NCBI GenBank assembly: GCA_003313425.1
Contig: NHZP01000006.1
Span: 930,001-994,000, forward strand
DNA length: 64,000 nt
Direction: 5' to 3'
Source: Pseudopyrenochaeta lycopersici
Taxonomy: Eukaryota > Ascomycota > Dothideomycetes > Pleosporales > Pseudopyrenochaetaceae
Part shown: one piece after another, positions 50,270-59,711 of the stretch
How the letters are laid out: each line of letters starts with the position of its first letter
Position numbering within the stretch: position 1 is the first letter of the stretch
Translations under genes and position numbers: made by a program
Notes under the pieces: generated by a model
What the model was told of the DNA's origin: nothing
Seen by the model: the letters and a program-made list of their open reading frames with translations, nothing else
The model's database searches: none

Positions 50270-52122
50270 TCAGGCGAGCTCGCGACCCGGAGTTCTTGCT
50301 ACCAGCTTGCCCAGGAAGCCCTCATTGTACGACACTCCGCCGTCGACGACAAATCTGCCAGGCTTCTCGAGCTCGATGTTGAAGTGACGAATGAACTATT
50401 GAATTAGCATTTCTACGACACTCTCTAATAGCGGATTTAGGAATAGTTACCTCTGGTAGCAGCTTGTACATTTCCATCACTGCAATGTCCTTGCCTATGC
50501 AGACTCTGGGACCAACGCCAAACGTAAATTGTGCCGCGTCTAGCTCAAAAGTCCGCTTCTCACTGACCAGCCACCTTTCAGGCTTGAACTCTTCTGCGTC
50601 ATCTCCATACAATGCCTTATTCCTCTGTACAGTATAAGCATGACTCGTGATCTCCGTGCCGCCAGGTATGAAATGACCATCAATGACTTTGCCTGCTGTT
50701 GGTGCAACTCTGGCGAAAAGGTTTGTTGCTGGTGGGTTCAGGCGAAGCCCCTCCCTGATACAAGCGACGAAGAACGGAAGGTGCTGGCGAGTCTCCTCGT
50801 ACTGGACCGGTGTTGACAGAAGATTGGCTTCATCTGCAGTTTGTATCTCCGCGCGGGCTCGAGCAAGAGCTAGAGGGTTCATGGTTAGGAAGCGCACGAT
50901 TGAACCCAGCGCTGTGGCAGTGGTATCTGCACCAGCTTGTATAAGTAGTGTAACGTGTGCGCACTTCTGCATAGTTGTCAGGGGAGAACCATCAGCGAAG
51001 CGTGCATCTAGACAACTGGATATCGTCAGGATCCAACTGCAGACCGTTTCACAAATCGCGTAGCAAGTACTCACTGCTGCAAAAAGTCGGGCGCGCCATA
51101 ATATTGCTTCTCGGAAATCTGCTTCTCTCGAGTCGACACCTGACGGCTTGCTTCACGCATCAGCCAGCCCATACCGGAGTCGTTTGTGACGGCTGGCAGA
51201 AACCATAAGCCTACCACGGGAAGCTTAATGATCCTTTCTCTAAAGAACCGAAAACGTGCAACAAATCCGAAGAACGTTAGACCCTTGCGCCAGTTACTCA
51301 GTATATCTTTCTCATCACGCTGATTCTTGACACATCCGAAAGGCTCCGTAAAAGAAATCATACCTAAAAGTGGTAGATTGAAGTCAGTCTGTGCCTTTCA
51401 ATCGCTTTATATAAACATGTTACTTACTCATGATATCAGCAGCAAATTCAGCTACCCTATCGGAAATACAGACTGTACGCTTGACTGTGGCATGTTCATG
51501 CATCTTCTCGATGAATAATGAAACCTGATCATCGAAGCGAGACTCCCACGTAATTTTCAGCTGGCCAATCGTCCACGGAGCGTTAGACAAAGCTTTGCGC
51601 AAGGCACGGTGCTGATCACCATCAAGCGTTGAGAATAGGTGAGGAGGACCCAGGGCTCCCGTGCCGTATAACCCGGACTTTTGGTTACATTGGGGATCCC
51701 AGTAGATATCCTTTAGCGCAGATGGTCTGGGGAACAGTAACATTGTAGGCGATATACGAATTGGTTGGTCGGCTGCGATAGGTCAAAATCGAAAGGTTCG
51801 TCGCAACGATTTGATGCACTTACTCCCATACTTTCTCACCAGATACATGAAAAATTCTGGTTCTCTTTGCTTGACCGAAATCATAGCACCAAAGAGTGAA
51901 AATGAGGTTGCATACCCTAAAGTTGTAAATATGCAGTCAGTACATGTTTTACATGTGCTACTTGTATGGGTCCAACGTACACGGTCCAGGAAATTTCGAT
52001 AGAGGGTGAAACCTTTGCATGTAGAGAACACGGCCCAAAATCGCGGTGAGCAGCGCAATGAGTATTGAAAAGCTCACTTTGAGAAGCGATGCCTCGGGCT
52101 TGAGTGCTTCAAACACCTCCAT
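50270..52122 (-). CDS. microsomal cytochrome P450 monooxygenase
   Basis: Six exons, 52122-51981, 51916-51824, 51772-51428, 51363-51075, 51015-50451 and 50395-50270, give 519 aa. The start MEVFEALKPEASLLK precedes a membrane anchor (FSILIALLTAILGRVLYM) and the proline-rich hinge FHPLSKFPGPWY. The I-helix has AGADTT (about residues 317-322), the ExxR motif lies in REGLRL (Glu378, Arg381), and PERWL follows. The haem loop FTFGVGPRVCIGK carries axial Cys462. Introns of 51-64 nt are all confirmed by frame and these motifs. The sequence resembles the fungal benzoate/pisatin demethylase-like P450 groups, but the substrate is unknown. A SnoaL-like gene lies 1.3 kb upstream on the other strand, which could hint at a small pathway; no polyketide synthase or other core enzyme is in the window. 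Confidence 0.93.
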
Positions 52123-53471
52123 AATGACTAGAAAATGGGGATAGATATCACAATGCAGATATCTGTATTTCAAGTCTAAGTAGGACTGAGATCAGAGATG
52201 GAGAAGATCAGGGACAATGGAGGTCGAAAACCCTTCTTGTCTATCGACAGATTCATGTCACTAACAACAGTGGTCAGATACGAATCGCAAGCAAGAACGT
52301 TGACGTGTGAGAGAGGGGAACCCGGCATCCCCCATGCTCACATAGCTCAAGTTGGAAGCATTAAAGATGATCCTACAAAGCTACCACGTACTTGCAGCCA
52401 TTTCGCATGCTAAGACAAGGCTGTGGATTGCACGGTCTTCGAGATCGGCCGTCAAAGACCTATCAGAGCCTAGCGTAACATTTTACAGTCGCAACCTTGA
52501 ACAATTTGAGGATGGAAGTCGAGCGGAAAAGCATGGATGTGGGCTGCCTTGCAGCGCTATGCAGCTTGAACCATAATAGAGCTACAACCTTGTTTAGGGA
52601 CCGCGGCGCTGAGAGTACTGCAGACATATTGACCAGGTGAAATTTTTTGATATCGCTGAGCAATAAGTCGTATCTGTTAGTAATCAGAACACATTATGGG
52701 CTGGCGTACTAGATTAAGTCCCGATGAGATGAGAATTTGTGGAGCTATTTCACAGGGCCGCGAAGGATTCTGATTTCGACTTGAACAAGGGGAAGACCCA
52801 CCAACTAGGAAAGAGCGGCACTGGAAGCGGCATTGGCAGCGGAATCTCAATACAGATAGAACATTGCCATCTAAATTTACATATCGAAGAGTCATGTACC
52901 GACATGATCTGGAGTTCAACAATGATTTGAATCGAACGCCTCTAAAGTCCAGACCGTTTACTTTGCTCTATACCTATTCACGTTTATCGCACTGGGATGT
53001 TTGTAATTGGGTCCAATCATGGGTTATAGCCGCCAACCTCCCAGATTGCTCGTTGTCTGGTCGCGTTTCAATCGGTATCTTGTTTGTCCGAGTCTCCTCG
53101 TTCTGTATTGTTCAGCAACTCTCAAGGAGAACGAATGTCAGGCTCCTTTCATATTTATTTCTGTTTCCTGCTTCGAGATAATGACGCAGTCGCGCCAGCT
53201 ACTTGCAAACAGCTGATTACGCCGCATTGCTAAGCCAGAATTGTATGACAATATGCGAAACAGAGACCCTCAAGGCGCAAAATGTCATCCGACTGAGCAG
53301 CTATCACTAAAAATTACTGCCCAACGTTGAGCATATATTGTATGTCTGCGTGGTCTAATGCCTGTTACAAGTCCGGGACCATGATGCGGGGTTCCGTAGA
53401 CCGATCAGGTCCACTCCATAAAGTTGCCAAATGCCTATCGTTGATGCCCATTAATACATTGTTCTTTTAAG
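52123..53471. other. intergenic region between P450 and SnoaL genes
   Basis: 1.35 kb shared by two divergent genes. Short frames on both strands (up to 105 codons, e.g. 52864-53181) have no domain. No repeats or transposon ends are recognised. Confidence 0.5.
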
Positions 53472-54003
53472 ATGCCTGATGTCAACCCAATCGATTACAT
53501 CGCTATCAAAAACGTTCTAGCACGATATTGCGAGGCTTTGGATCTGAAAGACTTTACATTGCTCGACAATGTCTTTTTGCCGGATGTTATCGCAGATTAT
53601 CCCTTCAATTCAGACTTGAAAGGTGTTCAAGCAATCAGCGCTGCTATCCAGAACCGGTAAATATCCCCACTCTTTGAGAGACTCTCATTACAGCTAACAA
53701 ACCCACTGCCTCGGACTGATCCGAACACACCACAACCTCACAACACAGACCATAAGTTTCAACGCAGATGGTAAAGGAGCCCATGTGGTGACATACTTCC
53801 AGGCTGTGCATTTTGGGCAGGGTCCACATAAAGGGAAGACCCTTTGCGCTTACGGAAGTTATACGGATGATCTCGTGCTTCTTGAAGCGAAAGACGGCGA
53901 CTATGAGGGCGTGCATGGTGCGAGTGGAGTCTGGAGGATTAAAAGTCGAACTGTGGGATTCATGCAAAGAATCGGAGACGAAGCAATCATGAAAGAGTAC
54001 TGA
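53472..54003 (+). CDS. SnoaL-like (NTF2-fold) protein with an abnormal splice acceptor
   Basis: Exon 1 53472-53656 reads MPDVNPIDYIAIKNVLARYC ... AISAAIQNR. Exon 2, read from 53709, continues LGLIRTHHNLTTQTISFNAD ... RTVGFMQRIGDEAIMKEY. Joined, they give 159 aa, the normal size for SnoaL-like proteins, a fold used by polyketide cyclases and small dehydratases. The intron 53657-53708 (52 nt) has a good GTAAAT donor and a CTAAC branch at 53694-53698, but its predicted 3' end is ACTG, not AG. The upstream AG (53692-53693) keeps phase but puts TAA in frame at once; the downstream AG (53747-53748) shifts the frame. So either this is a rare GT-TG intron or the gene is damaged. The product may be cytosolic; its substrate is unknown. 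Confidence 0.7.
53657..53708 (+). other. intron with apparent TG 3' end in the SnoaL gene
   Basis: Donor GTAAAT, branch CTAAC about 10 nt from the end, terminal ACTG. Only this boundary restores the conserved NR-LGLIRTHHNL frame. See the gene entry for the two AG alternatives and why they fail. Confidence 0.55.
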
Positions 54004-54305
54004 GTAAGAGAGACGTATAGACAGCGACGCAATGTTAGAGGGGAGTTATACCAGGTTGCGCTTAACTTGCTAAAGGACATGTTGCTGTTACAAATCGCAC
54101 TTACCTTCTTGTTTGTCGTCAACCTGGAGCCCATTCTTGTCGTCTTATCACCTAGAACCCCACAGTGTGTCCATCGCCAGTTACATATCCTGGTCTATTA
54201 TTTTCGCCCATATATCATGACAAAGAGCGACAGCTGCGATGCCACCACGACTCAAGTCTGCAACCCAACTACCATCCAAAGCAACCAAGCCAAGAGACTA
54301 CGAAG

Positions 54306-56774
54306 ATGCAATCGACTAGCTGTCGTGCCAGATCTGGGTGTTTCAGTGACCATGCCCGGCGCGCCAGCAGTTGGTCTATTCTATGGACACGTACTGACGT
54401 TAGCAGCCTCGTAGATCGTAGCTTCGAAATCCTGACAAAACTGGATTGGGAGTGGCATCATGTGCCCTACAACCATCCTGACTTTGACTATTCGGAGAAG
54501 GAAGCTTCGTTCGATGAGCGAGCCTGCATCGTTTACATTCGCGAATTCACTACCGACAACCTCGATTTCGCCTACTATATCAAGGGCCTGGCCAACCTTG
54601 CAAAATTCCTCTCCGGAACGTTCGGTATGCAAGCATACGACGCCGAGATATTCGCCACTCCGATCGTGCTTCATCGTAAGGAAGAGCTGGTATATGGCCC
54701 CAACGTCACTCAAGTGCATCAGCAGGAACATAACCGGGTGTGTAAGCATGGGCCCATCACGGAGCAGGTTCGGTGGAGATACCTATATGAGACTGCGAGA
54801 TTGGTGTGGAGCAGACTTGAGTTTGATTTCAAACAATTGCACGACCTTGAGAAGATAAGGGCAAACATTACATCAGAAGATGATAATACAGAACATGTCA
54901 TCGAAGACAGTGAAGGAGACGACGAAGCAAGAGGTACATATAGCGATGCGGACTGGGAAGTATCATCGGTGACTTCGAGTGAGGCCCAAGAAATTGAGAA
55001 TGAAATGAGTGAAGAAAGGCGAGGCAAGATGAAGCATCCTGAGGTCGAAGAGCCAGAATGCGAGATTGAGGAAGTAAAGGGAATGGAACAAAACTTCATC
55101 AGTATCGCTAGCAAAGCTCTTGCGGACGCACAAAGGGAGGCTATCCGTCGAAATCTAGATGTTCTCAATTCGACCGGTGAAGATGTCGGTGCGTTTCTTA
55201 GAGAACAAATGATGAAAAGACGGAAAGAGGACGACCATTCCATATTTACACAGACTCAAAAGCCCGTGATTACAGGGCTTACCGATGTCACACAACTCAT
55301 TGAAGATCTTGATCAACGAAAAATGGAGCTACGGAATATAAGCTCTTCAAACAATGGAGCTTTCACCGAAATGAAGGCTTGCCTTGAAGGTGGCCGAGAG
55401 AACCTGATAGAGAAGTATGGAGAACACCTCGATGGGTCCATAGAAGATATGCAACTTGTAGAGACCGTTGAGTCAATGGACACAGAGGCTCTGTCAGATC
55501 TTCAACAAGTCGCTCTGATGAACTTCATGGAGGTCACAGGTCAAAGCATGGGACTTTCAATACCGCTACTTGCAGAAAATGATTGGAATACACAACGCGC
55601 AATTACGAACTGGGTTGTAACCGAGAGCCCTGAATGGGGATTAGAAGACGGCGGTTTCGCTCGTGCAGTTCTGGAAAGCCCCGAATGGATATCCAACGAC
55701 AACAAAACCCTAGGATCTACGGAATCCACTGGTAGCTCAGAACTACCAAATAGTGCTTGGTCCGCTATCGACAGCAGACCATCTAGCTACGCTGAGGCTG
55801 GACAAAGTAACAAGAGACAAGCACTTGACACGCCAGAAGAGTTAGCAGCTAGTCGAGCTCGTCTCGAAGAGTTAATATCTCAAGAACAGCAAATGAAAAA
55901 CAATGTGCCTCCAACATCACCGCAAACTGAGGATACAAGCAATAAAAGTTGCTCATCCCCATCATCATACGTAGGTACCCATGATTCCCGCACTCAAGGA
56001 GCAATACGAACGCATGAAGTCAATATGCCAATATCAGGCACACAAAAAATCAAGCGTACCGTAAGATTTAAGCTACCAATATTTGATGAGCCCTCCAAAT
56101 GCATCGCGAAGCAATCTACAGAAACTCAGTGGACTTCCAAGACACTCTGCGAGTCGCAGCCTCGGAAAACTTTCGGGCCACCAGGGGTGAGCTCTGGCTC
56201 CACATTATCTTCCAGCCCGATCCAAGAGATAAATCAAGTCGGATATTCCAGAGGCGATACACCGATTCCCTCGCAACCAACCCAAAGTCTAGGTACCAAT
56301 GAACCTGCATTTTTGTCCCCTTCCATAGCACCTCCAGCACCTTGGCCATCTCAAGGAGCAACATTGTACCCGGATTCAACGATCGTTCAAGTTTCCAGCA
56401 AACGTAAACGTCAGCCGTCTGGATCCACCCAGGGTCCTAGTTTCGGATCTACAACACAGTTCCAGCTCACGAAGAACACCTTGGCCAATAACCCACCTCT
56501 GCAGCAGCAATTCATGACTTTGGCCGAGGCCTTGATACAAGCAGAGCAAGAACGCCGCGACAGTGCTATTGACCCAACATTGCATAGCATTACGTGGCAG
56601 GATCAGGAGAGCTTTGAGGTGGATCGGCAAGGACAAATGCGCAGGAAGAGTAATAAGGGTAGGGTAAGTATTGTAACGACGAAACGAAGGGAGGTCAAGG
56701 TTATTGATGACCTTGGAACTGATGAGGATGCTGAAGAACGTAGTGAAGAAAAAGGGCGTCGGGGTTCGCAATGA
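54306..56774 (+). CDS. orphan protein with UBA-like segment
   Basis: About 822 aa from ATG 54306; the frame is open further upstream without an ATG, and the first ~30 residues look poorly conserved, so the start or a 5' intron is uncertain. The N-terminal ~170 residues look folded (LDWEWHHVPYNHPDFDYSEK, IVYIREFTTDNLDFAYYIKG). A Glu/Asp/Ser-rich linker follows. Around residues 440-480, QQVALMNFMEVTGQSMGLSI and PLLAENDWNTQRAITNWV resemble a UBA-like helix bundle of the type found at the N-terminus of UBX proteins. The rest is Ser/Thr/Gln/Pro-rich and probably disordered, with a basic RKSNKGRVSIVTTKRREVK stretch and an acidic end. I know no named family. It converges on a UBX-domain gene (462 bp between the stops). 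Confidence 0.7.
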   Translation: MQSTSCRARSGCFSDHARRASSWSILWTRTDVSSLVDRSFEILTKLDWEWHHVPYNHPDFDYSEKEASFDERACIVYIREFTTDNLDFAYYIKGLANLAKFLSGTFGMQAYDAEIFATPIVLHRKEELVYGPNVTQVHQQEHNRVCKHGPITEQVRWRYLYETARLVWSRLEFDFKQLHDLEKIRANITSEDDNTEHVIEDSEGDDEARGTYSDADWEVSSVTSSEAQEIENEMSEERRGKMKHPEVEEPECEIEEVKGMEQNFISIASKALADAQREAIRRNLDVLNSTGEDVGAFLREQMMKRRKEDDHSIFTQTQKPVITGLTDVTQLIEDLDQRKMELRNISSSNNGAFTEMKACLEGGRENLIEKYGEHLDGSIEDMQLVETVESMDTEALSDLQQVALMNFMEVTGQSMGLSIPLLAENDWNTQRAITNWVVTESPEWGLEDGGFARAVLESPEWISNDNKTLGSTESTGSSELPNSAWSAIDSRPSSYAEAGQSNKRQALDTPEELAASRARLEELISQEQQMKNNVPPTSPQTEDTSNKSCSSPSSYVGTHDSRTQGAIRTHEVNMPISGTQKIKRTVRFKLPIFDEPSKCIAKQSTETQWTSKTLCESQPRKTFGPPGVSSGSTLSSSPIQEINQVGYSRGDTPIPSQPTQSLGTNEPAFLSPSIAPPAPWPSQGATLYPDSTIVQVSSKRKRQPSGSTQGPSFGSTTQFQLTKNTLANNPPLQQQFMTLAEALIQAEQERRDSAIDPTLHSITWQDQESFEVDRQGQMRRKSNKGRVSIVTTKRREVKVIDDLGTDEDAEERSEEKGRRGSQ

Positions 56775-57236
56775 CGGGTCTGTGTGGACTAGCTATCAAT
56801 AGTTCTGGGTTGTGAACAAGCAGCATTGGAAGGATTAACTTTTTGATTGCTGTCATTGAACAAATTGGACATGGTTGTGTGCCTCCTATTAAGTCTTAAT
56901 CTTGTGATTTCCAAATCGCGTTTGTTGATGAGTACCACAAGTGTCAATTTCTGAGGAATGTTTTAATGATAGTAGAACACGCTGTGATTAAGCATTGCAC
57001 TGTGCAATCTAAGCTAACCATACTATGCTAGAGTCCCAAAGAATGCAAGGGGTATTTACCACATTAGTGGTTGTAAGGAAGATCTACGTGGGCTCTACAG
57101 TTGAATCTCAGACTCCACCGAAGGTACTCTAAGTACAAGGCCATAACTCATCACTTTATGTGCATAGCTCATACTCCATAATGCATCGTAACTCCACTAC
57201 CCAGGAACGCCGGACTGAGTGCTCGGTATCGTAGCC
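56775..57236. other. convergent intergenic region
   Basis: 462 bp of AT-rich sequence between two 3' ends. No gene or distinct element is seen. Confidence 0.6.
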
Positions 57237-58872
57237 TTAGTCATTATCAGTAAACTCAACCATGACACTGGCACCCTTTAGTCCAGCCTGCTCAATGGTT
57301 GAGTCAAGGTGCTCGATAAGATTCTTTCCCATGAAAGCAAGGTCAAACTCAGCACCTTGCTTACCATCCCAAGGAGCGTCCGACTTGATCCACTCGTAAA
57401 TGCGGCGGACAGGGTCGGAGAGATTGAAACGCCGAACGATAGGCCGTCCTGAGGGTCCTCGGAATTGAATGCGGGTGGTAATCTTCACATCGGTAATAGT
57501 AGGTTCTGTGTGTGGATTGTGCGACGAGATCTGAGCAAAGACAGAGTTTGAGGAGCCATTGGCCTCTTGTTCTGTCTCCAGTTCTGGCTCAGGTGCAGCC
57601 TCTTCAACCTTGCCCTTGCCCTTGATGTTGTCAAAGGACTTTGTGAGCGCGTCTGGGTCGTCATCCTTGGGACCCTTTCCATTCTCCAAGCTGTTCTGCA
57701 AAGCCATCTCCAACATCTCCTCCTCGGTCATGCGATCGACATCCATCTTCTTAGACTCTGCTTTCCGCTTTGCAACCGGGTTCTTCGCGCTAACATCGAG
57801 GCTGTATCGATCGAGGAACTCATGCAGCTGGGCATGGAATTCGACCGCCTCCGGTATGGGTGGACCAGACCAGACCTTGACTTGCTCACCAGTCCGAGGG
57901 TCGACTATAGCAATGTGAGGGTAGGCGTCTGAGCTGTCTCGAGCGTGGAAGTAGTAGTTTATGTACTGCTCTCCGCGCGGGTCGTCCTTTGAGTACTGCA
58001 AAAAGAGGAAGTTTTCCCGTACAGTAGCTTTGATATCATCGTTCCTCCAAATATCCCTATTAAGGCGTTGGCAATCGAAGATGGCCGGATCCTGGATGTT
58101 GACAATGAGCCATTTCTCTTCCTCTTTTCCAGCGTCTCGCGCCTTTTCCCAGGTCCCTTGATACATGATTTCGAACGGAGGGCGAAACAGCTCTGCCAGC
58201 ATGTTCATCTTGGATGACTGCTCGGAAGCTCCGCCCGTAGCGGTCGCAAGCTCGCGTCGGCGAGCACTCGAGTCTGCTGTGTTGTCCCAGACATTGGATT
58301 GTGTGGGTCGCTGATTGAAGATGCCTGCACGGCCTGTGGAAGCTGGGTCAGCCTAATTGCGAAACCGTATACAAGAGGTACGACATACCTGCTCTCCTCC
58401 GAGCCAACTGTTCTTGTACCATTGCATCCATGTCTTCATCTTCTGGTGGGCCCCAATTTGAGCCTGGACCTATGAGCGTCTCTGTGGTCCGCTGCATTGG
58501 CGCGCGAACTTCCTCTGGACCAGCACCTCCAGCAGCGCCTGCGCCGTACATTTCCTCCTGCAGCCGCCTGGCCATGGCCTCGTCATCTTCTGTGTCGGGC
58601 GGCGGACGTGTTGGTGGTGTGGAGGCGAGTGCGGGATCGAAGTCGGACATGTCGTCGTCAGAATCGATGCTTATTGGGTTCTGCGCGGACGAGGATGCAT
58701 TTGGTGCAGGAGCCTGCGATGCTGATGCTGGACCAAAATCTAGGTTAGGGCTGTCAAAGAATAATTGAATCGCCTGCTCAAGGTTGCCGTCTGTCAGGCG
58801 TAGGTACTGGGCTGCCTTGGCAGGATCAGCCGAAGTGAAGCTGACAAAATTGACAATGTTTTCGTCCTCCAT
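57237..58872 (-). CDS. UBX5: UBX domain protein, UBX5/UBXN7 type (Cdc48 adaptor)
   Basis: Exons 58872-58389 and 58333-57237 give 526 aa. The domain order is that of UBXN7/Ubx5. An N-terminal UBA-like domain reads MEDENIVNFVSFTSADPAKA with DGNLEQAIQLFFDS. A thioredoxin-like UAS domain covers about residues 205-330 (LFRPPFEIMYQGTWEKARD, KWLIVNIQD, FLFLQYSKDDPRGEQYI). A UIM lies near residue 360 (EEEMLEMALQNSLEN). A C-terminal UBX domain covers about 445-524 (TTRIQFRGPSGRPIVRRFNL, FDLAFMGKNLIEHLDSTI). Such proteins bind ubiquitin through UBA/UIM and Cdc48/p97 through UBX, guiding substrates towards the proteasome; UBXN7 relatives also contact cullin ligases. The intron is 55 nt. It diverges from ECM29, a proteasome adaptor. 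Confidence 0.92.
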
Positions 58873-59711
58873 GGCGGGCAAGTGTGAGTGGTTGGGCTTC
58901 GGAAGGGGATGTAATGCCGACGGCGAGTCGAGGGGTGGACTGGCGAGGTGTATTATTTGCCTGGTTTCGACCGCAGAAAGAGAAACTTATTTGGCCCCGG
59001 GCTTGCTTCTGGCTGTCGATTTGCACTCGAAGAATTTTCTGCCTGGGCTGTGAGAGCTGGAGTGCAGAGGCTCGGTGGCGGGTTGTGGTCGACGGAAAAT
59101 AGTGGTGGGGTAGTTCAAGTACCCATCAAGTCCGATGGACAGCCGCAGTGGTGTGTGAACAATGTCCTATGGAGATATTCTATACGCGGAGAAATCAAGG
59201 ACTGCGAGCACGGTGAATCAACTATACACGGTGAGTGTTGGGCGTCGGTGACCGCCAGAGGTTTCACGAGACGGTGAATGGCTTGTGTGGCGCTGGATGC
59301 GTGTGGAGGCTTCGCTGGAATTCGGGCAGCTGCGAGAGGAGGAGAGAGAGGGAAATTCTGTGTGTGGGGAAAACTGCGCGACAGGCAGGCGCTGTCGACA
59401 TGGACAGAAGCCAGTCGAAGACGCGATGCGATTGTCGCAGGCAGACGAAGCTGCGTCATTCGCTACCCGTGCGCCTCATCCTTGTCGCCTCACCAGTGAA
59501 TGTCCCACGGAGTTTGTGGCAATCGCGGACGAAGAAAACTTGACTTGCGCCCAAACAAAGCAGATACACTAATCTGACCGGCTGCTTGCTCATCTTTTTG
59601 AGCAGCTGATGGGCCGCGCCAGTCGCCTCTGCCTGTCGTGCTTGCTCTAATAGACCACGCTTCCGGGCTGCAGCATCCTTCACGTGTACCTTCTCGCTCG
59701 CAATCATCCAC
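58873..59711. promoter_or_regulatory. bidirectional promoter region UBX5 / ECM29
   Basis: 839 bp between divergent starts. I looked for the yeast proteasome control element GGTGGCAAA and did not find it on either strand by eye. Open frames of 60-112 codons here (e.g. 58948-59277, 59235-59543) have no domain and are taken as chance. Two promoters must lie in this stretch. Confidence 0.5.
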
